This document shows, piece after piece, positions 16,858 through 26,862 of a stretch of 64,000 bases of DNA (its first letter is position 1; the number at the start of each line of letters is the position of its first letter). The stretch is from Marinilabilia rubra (GTDB taxonomy: Bacteria > Bacteroidota > Bacteroidia > Bacteroidales > Marinilabiliaceae). The stretch spans positions 248,001 to 312,000 of the forward strand of contig NZ_QEWP01000001.1 in the NCBI RefSeq assembly GCF_003121985.1, read 5' to 3'. The notes under the pieces were generated by a model, which saw nothing but the letters and a program-made list of their open reading frames with translations, had not been told where the DNA came from and ran no database searches. Both the position numbers and the translations under genes were made by a program.

Positions 16858-17457
16858 TTAGGATGCTTCCTGGAGCTGTATCTTAGGATACCATCTGAAA
16901 ATACAAACCGGTACTTCTTCAGTCTGAGATTTGCTGATTATCTGCAGGTCTATGTGATAATCCAAATCTACCAGTGAATTATTCAGAAAAGTATCTTCTT
17001 TAATTTGTGTTTGATATCTGAAATCAGAGTAGGCAGCAGCCCAGAACATATCCCGGTACGAAAGTCCGATGGTGGAAGTGTTTTCCTTTTCGAGGGGGGA
17101 GTGCAATCTGGGGCTGTGCTGATAGAAAGCCTGCCATTTAATACCGCTGTTTATTGGTGGAGAAACTTCTTTAATCATTATTTCAAAGGGGGAGTTGCTG
17201 TAAATGTTGGCTTCCCACCAGCGAATTTCATCGCCCGGAGAAGCTTTAACGGTCAAATCTTTCGTGCCTTGACCGCTTACTACAAACCGTTGGTCGGCCA
17301 CCATGTAGATGTATTTTTCATATTCGCTTTCGTCATGCCATGTAATCAATGGTATTTCGTTAGTCTTTTTTCTGGAATCCAATAATTCCCGGAGACGGTA
17401 ATCTTTCATCAGCGCCGCGGAGTCAACGAGCACCAACATGCCTATCACATTTTTCAT
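16858..17457 (-). CDS. AidA/PixA family inclusion body protein
   Basis: This 199-residue soluble protein matches the AidA/PixA family: VIGMLVLVDSAAL at the start, YMVADQRFVVSGQGTKDL and VKASPGDEIRWWEANIYSNS in the middle, and a C-terminal FRWYPKIQL strand. PixA was named for crystalline inclusion proteins of Xenorhabdus and AidA for a quorum-regulated Ralstonia/Burkholderia protein; the biochemical function is unknown. There is no signal peptide. It is convergent with the two-component pair, and an array of 41-bp repeats lies in the spacer. A second possible relative lies at 12440. Confidence 0.8.
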   Translation of the reverse strand: MKNVIGMLVLVDSAALMKDYRLRELLDSRKKTNEIPLITWHDESEYEKYIYMVADQRFVVSGQGTKDLTVKASPGDEIRWWEANIYSNSPFEIMIKEVSPPINSGIKWQAFYQHSPRLHSPLEKENTSTIGLSYRDMFWAAAYSDFRYQTQIKEDTFLNNSLVDLDYHIDLQIISKSQTEEVPVCIFRWYPKIQLQEAS

Positions 17458-17619
17458 CTCAGTCTGTTTTAGATGTAATCTGGTCTTTTGGTCGTGGAAA
17501 GGGGCTGCAGTTGTTTGTCTGAATGTGAAATTACGCGACCGGGAGGCCGATTCCTAAAAAGATGAGTGAATGGCGGGAATTTTTGAGTGGAAGGTGGGTT
17601 TTATTGAGTGAGTGGAATT

Positions 17620-19875
17620 TTAAAAATTAAATCCAAAATTAAAATACCACCTCATACGGTTGTCGGTGGCGTTGCTTCCCAACCCCAGTTGGAGCGGTCC
17701 GAGAAAACTGTCATAGGCAAGCATCAGTCCGTATCCGTATACCCGCTCTTCTTTATCGAGGCCAATAGGTTCAATAACCTCAGGCAAATTGATGGAAGAT
17801 AATAACAAGCTTCCCATGGCATTGATGTGAACCTGTTTGAGAATTCTGTATCGCAGATTTATTTCTCCCAAGGCATAGTCTTCTACCAGCTTTTCCCTAA
17901 ATGAGTAGCCAATAAAGTGAATCTCATTGCTCCGATTGTTAAAGGGGAGTCCGCCAATAAAAGTAAGGCCCAGGAAAGGGGTGGTGCGGCTTGTAAACTG
18001 GCCCGATAAGCGGAGTCCGGCTGTAAAGTAATCCGTAACAGGAACATGTTTCATGTAATCCCCCGAAATGGTAAAGTAATGCTGATAAGGAATGCGGGTT
18101 AATTCCGAAACCATCTCTTTACCTTCCTGAGATCCGCTGTATAACTGGCGGGTATTAATGTTGAACCGGTAACTCAGGTTAATTTCCGACCCTCTGTCCG
18201 GGAAATAGCGACTGTCTATTGAATTGTAATTAAAATCGAAATGAGAAGATATGAACGAATTGCCAAAATGGTTCACTCCTGCATAAAAAATATCTGAAAA
18301 ACCGCTCTTATTTTTGATTGTATTCTTGACGTACTGTACGTAAACATCCATTTGCCAGTTGGTACCCAAAGCTGTCATAAAGCCACCTCTCAAAAGGGTG
18401 TAGTTTTGCTGAAAAGTACCGTATTTTGAGCCATCGTCCAAATATACCGGCAGGTTGTTGTTTTCGTAATCCATGCCAAGCTTGGCGGCTGTGACCTTTC
18501 GGTCTCCCAGAAAGTTTAATTGGCGAATGTTGAATTGCGGAGTGGCTGAAATATCTGATGAGAAGGAAGTACGCGAGGCGTTACCAAATATGTTTCTAAG
18601 GGTTAGGTTGGCCAATAGTCCTGCTTTATATTCATTGTCATAGTGAAGGGAAAATTTGGTTTTGGCCTGGGGGCTTTCTTCCACATCCAGATTCAACAAG
18701 TATCCCGAATTAAGAGCGGCAACATTGTAGGAGATATTTTGAAAATATCTCGTGCCCATCGCTCTTTTCATCCCTTTATTGATGGTTTTTGGCGTGATGG
18801 TATCTCCGGGCTGAATGCCTAAATTTCCTAAAAGGAATTGTTTATTAATGTTTTTGAGGCCGTCAATCTGAATTTGCGAGACGACTATCTCGGGATTTTT
18901 AGTTTTATCGACTTCAAGAGGTGCTCTTTTCCTAATATTTAAAGAATCCATTAACGCTCTGAGCGAGTTCGTCTCCTGGCGGGCTGCGGCTTCACCCAGG
19001 TCAATGATTTCAGGGGCATTAAAGAAACTTCCGGTATTGTATGAGGCAAGGTCAGGTGAAATAAGAAAATCTGTCTTTTTTATGGCTTCACGGTTGGTGT
19101 TATTTCCACCAATGGTTGCCGAAGCCATCAGAATATCTGCAAAGTTTTTAAGATCTTCCCGTTTAGGTTTGTCTTTAAAACCCACATTGACCCCAATGAT
19201 GATATCGGCTCCCATGTCCCTGCATATTTGTACCGGGTAATTGTTGAGGACACCACCATCGACCAGCAGCATTGAATCAATACTGACCGGTGAAAAAACT
19301 GTTGGAATCGACATACTGGCTCTCAGTGCAGTCGTAAGATTGCCTTTGTCAAATACAAATTGGTTGCCACTTATGAGATCTGCTGCAACACAACGAAAAG
19401 GAATGGGTAAATCATCAAAGGTTTTGGCATCTGCAACGTGCCAGGAAAGACTTGCAATGAGTTCACTGATTTGTTGGCCTCTTACCAAACCTGAAGGGAT
19501 ATCCAGCCCATCTTTAGTAATGGTAAACTCAACCTGGTAGCGATTGTAATCTCTTTTTTCGTGGGGAGAAACCGAGTTAAGAGGGATTTTGTCAGTTAGA
19601 AGATTGTCCCATTTTACGTTTCTTACAATGGAGTCCAATTCGGAAGAAGAGTAGCCAATTGCATAAAGCCCCCCAATGATGCTGCCCATACTTGTACCGG
19701 TAATGTAATCGGGAACAATGCCTTCTTCTTCCAGGATTTTTAAAACCCCGATATGGGCGAGTCCTTTGGCACCGCCACCGCTCAAAACCAAACCAATTTT
19801 AGGTTGGTTGTTTTGTCCGTAGGCAGAAGCCAGGAAGGCTACAAAAACAGAAAGTAAAAGAAGTGTTCTTAACAT
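17620..19875 (-). CDS. Patatin-like phospholipase fused to POTRA and outer-membrane barrel (PlpD/type Vd-like)
   Basis: The 751-residue protein has a signal peptide (1-20), a patatin domain (about 25-220), a POTRA-like domain (about 320-400; EIVVSQIQIDGLKNINKQFLLG) and a C-terminal 16-strand-type beta barrel (about 410-751) ending in Phe (WYFNFGFNF). The catalytic dyad is visible: Ser in GTSMGSIIGG and Asp in DGGVLNNYP; the oxyanion glycines are in LSGGGAKGLAHIGVL. The arrangement resembles PlpD, a type Vd secreted lipase. In Bacteroidota the family is widespread and the patatin may stay membrane-bound. It likely acts on phospholipids, by family knowledge. Confidence 0.92.
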   Translation of the reverse strand: MLRTLLLLSVFVAFLASAYGQNNQPKIGLVLSGGGAKGLAHIGVLKILEEEGIVPDYITGTSMGSIIGGLYAIGYSSSELDSIVRNVKWDNLLTDKIPLNSVSPHEKRDYNRYQVEFTITKDGLDIPSGLVRGQQISELIASLSWHVADAKTFDDLPIPFRCVAADLISGNQFVFDKGNLTTALRASMSIPTVFSPVSIDSMLLVDGGVLNNYPVQICRDMGADIIIGVNVGFKDKPKREDLKNFADILMASATIGGNNTNREAIKKTDFLISPDLASYNTGSFFNAPEIIDLGEAAARQETNSLRALMDSLNIRKRAPLEVDKTKNPEIVVSQIQIDGLKNINKQFLLGNLGIQPGDTITPKTINKGMKRAMGTRYFQNISYNVAALNSGYLLNLDVEESPQAKTKFSLHYDNEYKAGLLANLTLRNIFGNASRTSFSSDISATPQFNIRQLNFLGDRKVTAAKLGMDYENNNLPVYLDDGSKYGTFQQNYTLLRGGFMTALGTNWQMDVYVQYVKNTIKNKSGFSDIFYAGVNHFGNSFISSHFDFNYNSIDSRYFPDRGSEINLSYRFNINTRQLYSGSQEGKEMVSELTRIPYQHYFTISGDYMKHVPVTDYFTAGLRLSGQFTSRTTPFLGLTFIGGLPFNNRSNEIHFIGYSFREKLVEDYALGEINLRYRILKQVHINAMGSLLLSSINLPEVIEPIGLDKEERVYGYGLMLAYDSFLGPLQLGLGSNATDNRMRWYFNFGFNF

Positions 19876-19894
19876 GTCATCAGAGGGATTTATG

Positions 19895-19902
19895 CAAAAA
19901 TA
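19895..19902 (-). promoter_or_regulatory. -7 box for the patatin-barrel gene
   Basis: TATTTTTG on the minus strand is a perfect TAnnTTTG, 19 bp before the start codon. No -33 TTTG at the usual distance was seen. Confidence 0.5.
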
Positions 19903-20012
19903 AAAGAATCTCTGCTATCCCCTCTAAGGTACAAGTTAATAATTGATTAAAACAACGAAAATAACAGATGAATTGCGAAAGTGGCGGGTTTGTTGTGGTT
20001 ATTCTTTGAATT

Positions 20013-20528
20013 TTATCCCAGTGCTTTTAAAACAATGCGGACCGTATCTTCCGGTGTTAAGCCGCTGCTGTCCACTATCAGCTTTGCTTTTTCATAAAAA
20101 GGGGCTCTTTCTGCAAGCTTAGTTTCAATAAAGAAAAGGAGTTCTGACGGGCTTTTTCCGGCAATTAAAGGACGGTGGCTCATCCCCGGTAACAGACGGC
20201 CTGCCAGAGCTTCGGGTTCCAGTTTAAGATAAATGGTGGTTCCAAGGCCATTCATAATATCCATATTGTCGAAAAAACAGGGTGCACCTCCACCTGTAGC
20301 AATCACATGATTTCTTAAGTGGGAGGTGCTTTTTATAGCTTTTTTTTCAAGATCACGAAAACCTTCCTCTCCATATTTTTCAAACAATTCTGATATTGTT
20401 GCCTGTTGCTCCTTCTCTATAAAGTGATCGAGGTCGATGAACTCATAGTTCAGAGCTTTGGCAAGCAGTTTCCCGAAAGTGGTTTTTCCACTGCCCATAA
20501 ACCCGATGAGGTATATTGGTTGTTTCAT
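20013..20528 (-). CDS. aroK: Shikimate kinase
   Basis: The 171-residue protein phosphorylates shikimate at the 3-hydroxyl with ATP, in the chorismate pathway. It has Walker A GFMGSGKTT (residues 9-17), the shikimate-binding Asp in FIDLDHFIE, the Arg in EEGFRDLE, the GGGAP loop and the lid region with SHRPLI. Length is normal. It lies between the patatin-barrel gene and parC on the same strand; 33 bp separate it from parC. Confidence 0.95.
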   Translation of the reverse strand: MKQPIYLIGFMGSGKTTFGKLLAKALNYEFIDLDHFIEKEQQATISELFEKYGEEGFRDLEKKAIKSTSHLRNHVIATGGGAPCFFDNMDIMNGLGTTIYLKLEPEALAGRLLPGMSHRPLIAGKSPSELLFFIETKLAERAPFYEKAKLIVDSSGLTPEDTVRIVLKALG

Positions 20529-20561
20529 GTGTTTTGCCGGCTTTTGGCTCCGTTCCTTTTT

Positions 20562-23219
20562 TTAAAAAATAGACATTTGATTAGTATCGTCGTCTTCCTC
20601 ACGGTCCGGATCTGCATTATCACCGTCCGGCTCCTCTGCCTTTGGTTCATCTTTGATTAAGGGCTCCAGTTCCATGATCTTGTGAACCTGGTAGGTGGTT
20701 AGCCTTTTCCCTTTGGCTTTGTATCCTTTCACATTAATGAATTCGGCAACTTCCACAATCATCTTCTCGCGGTCTTTGTCTTCCCCGCCAAACTTAAGTT
20801 CCAATCTGGGATAATCCACATGCATGAGTCTGACCAGATACGATTTGGGATTATCCCCAATAAAGCGTTGTGGCTTACTAACCGATTCAGCCTGGAATCG
20901 TTTCAGGTAATAATAGTCCTGATCGGCATCGTAATAAACGGCTGACCATACTGCGTCCTGATCGAATTTTTCGATGTAAAGGATGTTGTCTTCGTAATGG
21001 TTTGCCAGGTCATAGTTGGTCTGAAAGAAATAGCCGTCCCTGGTCATAACCAAAATTTGATCGTCACTGTGAAATTCCCCCAGGTACTTGCCTCTTCCAT
21101 CTACATTTAACCTCAGTATTTCCGGCTCAAACCAAATTTTTCGACCTCCCAGGGTACTTTCTCCTTTTTTCTTAAGCACAATTTTGTGAATGGCGTATTT
21201 GGTGAGAATATTGCCCTGGGCTCCTCTGCCTTTAATAGCCTGCTCGGCCATGTCAAATTCAAAAATCTGATTGCGCAGGCGTGCTCTTGGCTTAAGGGTG
21301 ATCTTCAGCACTTCAGCTTCCCCGTTAGGGTTGGCACTGAAGTACAGTACTTGCGAGTCTTTGGTGCCCTTGGTAAGGTCATACTCTTTGTCACGGGTCA
21401 CCCCTGTAACTGCGAACCTTTTAACATAGGTGTTACCTTGTTTGCCGTCACGATAAATGGCATTGTAAATGGTGCGGTTATCATTGCGTTTAAATACCGC
21501 AATATGGATAATGTCTTTTCCAACAAAGGCTTTTTCCTGGACTTTTGTTATCAGGTATTTGCCATTTTTATAGAAAATAATGATGTCATCTATATCGGAG
21601 CAGTTACAAACAAACTCATCCTTTTTAAGGGCGGTTCCAATAAATCCGTCTTCGCGATTGATGTATAGTTTTTCATTTTTTACTACCACTTTTGAGGCCT
21701 CAATGTTCTCAAAGTTTCGGATTTCTGTCATCCGTGGATACTTTGGACTGTATTTTTTCTTAAGGGCTTTGTAGTAGTCAATAGAGTAAGGAATGATATT
21801 GTTAAGGTAATATTCAACCTGCTCAAGTTCTTCTTCCAGTGAGGCAATGTATTCGTCAGCCTTTTTGGCGTCGAATTTTGAGATTCGCTTAATCCGTATT
21901 TCTGTTAGCTTGATAATGTCATCCCGTGTAACTTTTCGGCGCAACAGGTTTTTGAAAGGTTCCAGGCCGTGATCAATGGTTTTGATAATGGCTTCATATG
22001 TCTCGCAATCTTCAATGCGCTGGTAGATTTTGTTTTCAATGAAAATCTTTTCCAGCGATGACATATGCCAGGATTCCTCAAGTTCTCCTTTGCGGATCTC
22101 CAGTTCCCTGGTTAACAGGTGAACCGTATGATCGGTGTTTGATTTGAGAATGGTGCTAACGGGTAAAAAAGCAGGCTTCTCATCTCTGATCACACAAGAG
22201 TTGGGGGAGATAGAAAGTTCACAGTCGGTAAAAGCATACAACGCATCAATGGTTTTATCGGGCGAAGTATTTGCCGGAAGATGAACCTGGATTTCAACCT
22301 TTTCAGCAGTATTGTCATCAATCTTTTTAATCTTGATTTTTCCCTTCTCATTGGCCCTGAGAATGGATTCAATGAGCGATGATGTGTTTCTCCCGAATGG
22401 GATGTCTGAGATGATGAGTGTTTTGTTGTCCAGCTTGGTGATTTTTGCCCTTACCCTCACAGCACCGCCTCTAAGACCATCGTTGTATCTTGAAACATCC
22501 ATCATTCCGCCGGTTGGGAAGTCGGGAAATAGCTCGAAAGGCTGATTTTTAAGATACGAGATCGAAGCATCGATAAGTTCGGCAATGTTGTGTGGCAAAA
22601 TTTTGGATGCCAGACCAACCGCAATCCCTTCAACGCCCTGGGCCAGCAAGAGCGGAAATTTTACAGGAAGGGTAACGGGTTCCTGGTTACGTCCGTCGTA
22701 AGAGGTTTTCCACTCTGTGGTTTTAGGATTAAAAACCACATCCTGGGCAAATTTGGTTAGTCGGGCTTCGATATAACGCGGAGCCGCAGAGCTGTCGCCG
22801 GTAAATACATTACCCCAGTTCCCCTGTGGATCAATCAGCAGGTTTTTTTGTCCCATCTGAACCAGCGCATCACCAATGGAGGCGTCTCCGTGAGGGTGGT
22901 ACTGCATAGTGTAACCAATGATGTTAGCCACCTTGTTGTAACGGCCGTCTTCCATTTTTCGCATGGCGTGCAAAATGCGGCGTTGCACAGGTTTCAATCC
23001 GTCATTGATGTGGGGAACTGCCCTTTCAAGAATAACATAGGATGCATAATCCAAAAACCATGAGCGGTACATGCCCTGAAGAGGGGTTATTCTTACCTGC
23101 TCGTGCTGATGGTCGCCCCCCGCGGTTTTTGGCTCATTTCCCGGAGTGATCTCCTCACTGTTGTCCTTGCCTGGATCATCCGGGGTCTCCGGGTATTTGT
23201 TTTCGTTATCGTTACTCAT
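20562..23219 (-). CDS. parC: DNA topoisomerase IV subunit A
   Basis: This 885-residue protein is a type IIA topoisomerase breakage-reunion subunit. The catalytic tyrosine is Tyr149 in SAAPRYIEARL, and the winged-helix region contains HPHGDASIG. The C-terminal beta-pinwheel (about 530-830) has blades but no clear gyrase GQRGGKGV-type box, and the Bacteroidota ParC length fits. The acidic tail is Glu/Asp-rich. It relaxes and decatenates DNA with ParE, whose gene is 3 bp upstream on the same strand. Confidence 0.93.
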   Translation of the reverse strand: MSNDNENKYPETPDDPGKDNSEEITPGNEPKTAGGDHQHEQVRITPLQGMYRSWFLDYASYVILERAVPHINDGLKPVQRRILHAMRKMEDGRYNKVANIIGYTMQYHPHGDASIGDALVQMGQKNLLIDPQGNWGNVFTGDSSAAPRYIEARLTKFAQDVVFNPKTTEWKTSYDGRNQEPVTLPVKFPLLLAQGVEGIAVGLASKILPHNIAELIDASISYLKNQPFELFPDFPTGGMMDVSRYNDGLRGGAVRVRAKITKLDNKTLIISDIPFGRNTSSLIESILRANEKGKIKIKKIDDNTAEKVEIQVHLPANTSPDKTIDALYAFTDCELSISPNSCVIRDEKPAFLPVSTILKSNTDHTVHLLTRELEIRKGELEESWHMSSLEKIFIENKIYQRIEDCETYEAIIKTIDHGLEPFKNLLRRKVTRDDIIKLTEIRIKRISKFDAKKADEYIASLEEELEQVEYYLNNIIPYSIDYYKALKKKYSPKYPRMTEIRNFENIEASKVVVKNEKLYINREDGFIGTALKKDEFVCNCSDIDDIIIFYKNGKYLITKVQEKAFVGKDIIHIAVFKRNDNRTIYNAIYRDGKQGNTYVKRFAVTGVTRDKEYDLTKGTKDSQVLYFSANPNGEAEVLKITLKPRARLRNQIFEFDMAEQAIKGRGAQGNILTKYAIHKIVLKKKGESTLGGRKIWFEPEILRLNVDGRGKYLGEFHSDDQILVMTRDGYFFQTNYDLANHYEDNILYIEKFDQDAVWSAVYYDADQDYYYLKRFQAESVSKPQRFIGDNPKSYLVRLMHVDYPRLELKFGGEDKDREKMIVEVAEFINVKGYKAKGKRLTTYQVHKIMELEPLIKDEPKAEEPDGDNADPDREEDDDTNQMSIF

Positions 23220-23222
23220 TTT

Positions 23223-25055
23223 CTACAACATTTCTTCATCTACAACAAGGTTGTCAATGATAAAATTCTGACGGTTTGGTGAGTTCTTGCCCATGTAAAA
23301 ATCAAGCAATTCTTTAAAGGCATCTTCTTTCTTCATGCTTACCGGTTCCAAACGGATGTCCTTATTGATAAAGTGCTTGAATTCGTCGGGGGAAATTTCA
23401 CCAAGTCCCTTAAATCGCGTAATCTCTGCGTTTTTCCCTATTTTTTTGATGGCTTTGATGCGTTCCTGCTCATTGTAGCAATAGAAACTCTCTTTTTTGT
23501 TTCGCACCCTGAATAATGGTGTCTGCAAAATGTACAAATGGCCATTCTTAACCAGTTCAGGGAAAAACTGAAGGAAAAATGTCAATAGTAATAAGCGAAT
23601 GTGCATACCATCTACATCGGCATCTGTGGCGATAATTACGTGGTTGTAACGCAAGGTTTCCAGACCATCCTCGATATTCAGAGCAGCCTGCAAGAGATTA
23701 AACTCTTCATTTTCATAAACCACTTTGCGAGTGAGGCCATAGGTGTTAAGAGGCTTACCTTTTAAACTGAAAACGGCCTGGGTTGATACATCCCTGGCTT
23801 TTGTGATGGAGCCTGATGCGGAGTCTCCCTCCGTAATGAATATAGAGGTCTCCATTTTCCGGTCATGATTGGAGTTGAAATGCACCCGGCAGTCTCTCAG
23901 TTTCTTATTGTGAAGACTTACCTTTTTAGCACGCTCTTTGGCCAGCTTTTGAATTCCGGAAATAGCTTTTCTTTCTTTTTCCGATTCAAGTATCTTTTTG
24001 TAGAGAATATCAGCTGTTTCCTGATTTTTATGCAGGAAGTTGTCAAGTTTCTCCTTGATAAATTCAAACATGTAATTTCTCACCGAAGTTCCTTCGGGAG
24101 ACATGTCTTTGGAACCCAGTTTCGTTTTGGTTTGTGATTCAAAAACCGGTTCCTCTATCTTGATACTAACGGCAGCCACAATGCCGGTTCGAATATCTGA
24201 AACATCAAAATTTTTATTAAAAAACTCCCTGATGGTTTTCACATAAGCTTCCCTGAAAGCCTGTAGGTGGGTTCCTCCCTGAGTGGTATGCTGGCCGTTA
24301 ACAAACGAGTAGTACTCTTCTCCATATTGGTTACAATGGGTGAGAGCAATTTCCAGATCATCATCTTTGAGGGAAATAATAGGGTAAAGCCCTGTCTCGG
24401 TCATTTGTTCATCCAGCAAATCCAGAAGACCGTTTTCGGAGCGATAAACTTCACCATTGAAATGAATGGCCAGTCCGGCATTCAAATATGTGTAATTTCG
24501 AAGCAGCGAGCTGATATACTCCTCTTTGAATGAGAAGGTAGTGAAGATGGATTCGTCGGGCAGAAATTCAACAAAGGTTCCGTTGGGCTGTTTGGTCGGC
24601 TCAACCGGGCTTTCTTCAACAATCTCTCCTTTGCTGAAAACTACTCTTTTGGTTTCGCCATCACGAAAGGCCTGTATGATGAATTGATCGGACAATGCAT
24701 TGACCGCTTTGATCCCGACACCATTCAAACCTACTGACTTCTTAAATACTTTGCTGTCATATTTGGCACCGGTATTCATCTTGCTGGCAACGTCGATCAC
24801 TTTACCTAACGGAACGCCCCGGCCAAAGTCCCGGACAGTCATGCGTTTTTCGGAAAGCTCGATTTTTATCTTTTTCCCAAAGCCCATCATGTACTCGTCA
24901 ATCGAGTTGTCCATGACCTCCTTGAGCAATACATATATCCCGTCATCAGCAAAGGACCCGTCTCCAAGTTTCCCGATGTACATCCCGGGCCGGCGGCGGA
25001 TATGCTCTTTCCAGTCGAGTGTGCGTATGGTATCTTCCGAATAGTTTTGCACCAT
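23223..25055 (-). CDS. parE: DNA topoisomerase IV subunit B
   Basis: The 610-residue ATPase subunit of topoisomerase IV. The GHKL fold is visible in [38 protein letters not shown] and [14 protein letters not shown]. The TOPRIM metal site is in [10 protein letters not shown] and [12 protein letters not shown]. Length fits ParE rather than the longer gyrase B. It starts at an ATG before VQNYSEDTI. It is the first gene of the parE-parC pair. Confidence 0.94.
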   Translation of the reverse strand: MVQNYSEDTIRTLDWKEHIRRRPGMYIGKLGDGSFADDGIYVLLKEVMDNSIDEYMMGFGKKIKIELSEKRMTVRDFGRGVPLGKVIDVASKMNTGAKYDSKVFKKSVGLNGVGIKAVNALSDQFIIQAFRDGETKRVVFSKGEIVEESPVEPTKQPNGTFVEFLPDESIFTTFSFKEEYISSLLRNYTYLNAGLAIHFNGEVYRSENGLLDLLDEQMTETGLYPIISLKDDDLEIALTHCNQYGEEYYSFVNGQHTTQGGTHLQAFREAYVKTIREFFNKNFDVSDIRTGIVAAVSIKIEEPVFESQTKTKLGSKDMSPEGTSVRNYMFEFIKEKLDNFLHKNQETADILYKKILESEKERKAISGIQKLAKERAKKVSLHNKKLRDCRVHFNSNHDRKMETSIFITEGDSASGSITKARDVSTQAVFSLKGKPLNTYGLTRKVVYENEEFNLLQAALNIEDGLETLRYNHVIIATDADVDGMHIRLLLLTFFLQFFPELVKNGHLYILQTPLFRVRNKKESFYCYNEQERIKAIKKIGKNAEITRFKGLGEISPDEFKHFINKDIRLEPVSMKKEDAFKELLDFYMGKNSPNRQNFIIDNLVVDEEML

Positions 25056-25440
25056 TTTTTCTGCCTCTCGTTTATTTTGAAATGTTCAGAATGAATGTTC
25101 CGGATAGAGTAGTTTTCCGAAAAATTCTTCCAAATATAGTTAAAAGGAAAAATCTATCGTAATCTGTTTTTTGAGACGACCTAACTTTCCGATGCAAATC
25201 AGGGGGTTTGCATCAGAAATTTTTTTTGGTTCTAAGCTAATCTGATGAGTTCCCGCTGATCCGGATTTGCAATCCGAATCTCTTTAACAGTGGGTTTGTA
25301 ACCCACAAAAGCTGCCCATGAAGCTCTTTAGCAGGATTGCAAATACTGGGTTGAGGTACCGCAGATTGCAAATTCGCGGTAGCGAAGAGTTTTGGCAGAA
25401 TTGCAAACCCGCCTTAGCGGTAAGCAGAAATGAAAGCCCA
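25056..25440. repeat. 385-bp gap full of TTTGCAA palindromes
   Basis: Between rodA and parE lie at least five short palindromes centred on TTTGCAA or similar: GATGCAAA...TTTGCATC (25191-25214), CCGGATTTGCAATCCG (25261-25276), GTGGGTTTGTAACCCAC (25290-25306), CGCAGATTGCAAATTCGCG (about 25360-25378) and GGCAGAATTGCAAACCCGCC (about 25394-25413). They look like a REP cluster, and no gene is present. Confidence 0.65.
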
Positions 25441-26862
25441 TTACCTGATCAATTCCGCCCGGTTGGTGTCAAGTTTTAGAAATATGAACAACAGAATGGT
25501 AAATCCCCAAAAAGACGAGCCTCCGTAACTGAAAAAGGGCAGAGGAATGCCGATTACAGGAGCCAATCCAATGGTCATGCCGATGTTAATGGCGATGTGC
25601 ATAAAAAAGATCGCTGCCACTCCATATCCATATATACGTGAAAAAGCGGAGTGTTGTCTTTCGGCCAGAAACAGAATTCGGAATAAAAGAATTAAAAAGA
25701 GTAAAATTACCATGGAAGTTCCCAGGAAACCCCATTCTTCTCCTACTGTACAAAAGATGAAATCGGTACTTTGCTCGGGCACAAAATCAAATTTTGTTTG
25801 AGTGCCTTGCAGAAACCCTTTCCCATAAAATCCTCCTGAACCAATAGCGATTTTTGACTGATTAACGTTGTAACCAATGCCTTGGGGGTCATTTTCCAGT
25901 CCCAGCATAACCAGAATACGGTTTTTTTGGTAGTCGGATAAAACCGAATCGAAAACATAATGCGTAGAATAGGTGTATCCCAGCATTCCCCAAAGTAATA
26001 ATAAACCAATTCCAATACCCGGCAGCCGCTTGACGATAACTTGACCTGTCAGATAGAGAGTAGAAGCTGCAACCCCTGCAAGAAACGGAATGGTGAATCC
26101 AAAATCTTTTTCGAGCAATCGGGAAACACCAAAAATAAGGATAAAAACCAGGGCTGTAATGCCAACAATAATCAAAGCTGCCTTCTTTTGTTTCTCAAAA
26201 TAGACGTAACCGGCAAAGAGTAAAAAGAGGTCTGCCATTATATAGACAGTTGGGTATAAAAGGGATAAAACAAGTACAATGGCGGCCAATGCCCCAAGAA
26301 AAAGTACTACAGGTGACATCCCTTCCCTGAAGAAAACCAGAAAGAATGCAAAGTAAACCAGTGCTGAACCAGTGTCATTTTGCATTAAAATGATGATGGC
26401 CGGTAAAAACACTACCATCCCCATTTTCAATACATAGCGCCATGAATTCATCTGAAAATTGTAGCGACTCATTACTCTGGCTAAAGCCAGACCGGCAGCA
26501 ACTTTGGTGAGCTCGGCCGGCTGAAATCTTACGGGACCCAGTTGAAACCATGCTTTGGCTCCATTGATTTCTACTCCAAAAAGTAAGGCCATTAATAGAA
26601 GAAGAATCGATATCCCAAAAAAGATATATGCAAATTCAACAAAAAACTTACTGTCGATTAAAAAGAGGGCTCCAATCATAATTAACGACAAACCGATCCA
26701 TATTAACTGCTTGGCAGGCTCGGATGATGACCGCAAAAGCTCTGTGGCTTCCGGATCAAAGTTGGCAGCATAAATATTGAGCCAGCCAAATACTACCAGC
26801 AATGAATAAATGGCGACTGTAAACCAGTCAATGTTTTTATATGGTCTAATCGTTACTCTCAT
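25441..26862 (-). CDS. rodA: Rod shape-determining protein RodA (SEDS glycosyltransferase)
   Basis: This 473-residue polytopic protein of the SEDS family polymerises lipid II into glycan strands together with PBP2. Family motifs are present: NGAKAWFQLGPVRFQPAELTK, QNDTGSALVYFAFF (with the conserved Asp), the GFYGKGFLQGTQTKFDFVPEQSTDFIF loop and the final PVIGIPLPFFSYGGSSF. It is longer than E. coli RodA (370 residues) because of an insertion near residues 200-290 with extra hydrophobic segments. Its start overlaps the end of the mrdA gene by 17 bp. Confidence 0.95.
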   Translation of the reverse strand: MRVTIRPYKNIDWFTVAIYSLLVVFGWLNIYAANFDPEATELLRSSSEPAKQLIWIGLSLIMIGALFLIDSKFFVEFAYIFFGISILLLLMALLFGVEINGAKAWFQLGPVRFQPAELTKVAAGLALARVMSRYNFQMNSWRYVLKMGMVVFLPAIIILMQNDTGSALVYFAFFLVFFREGMSPVVLFLGALAAIVLVLSLLYPTVYIMADLFLLFAGYVYFEKQKKAALIIVGITALVFILIFGVSRLLEKDFGFTIPFLAGVAASTLYLTGQVIVKRLPGIGIGLLLLWGMLGYTYSTHYVFDSVLSDYQKNRILVMLGLENDPQGIGYNVNQSKIAIGSGGFYGKGFLQGTQTKFDFVPEQSTDFIFCTVGEEWGFLGTSMVILLFLILLFRILFLAERQHSAFSRIYGYGVAAIFFMHIAINIGMTIGLAPVIGIPLPFFSYGGSSFWGFTILLFIFLKLDTNRAELIR

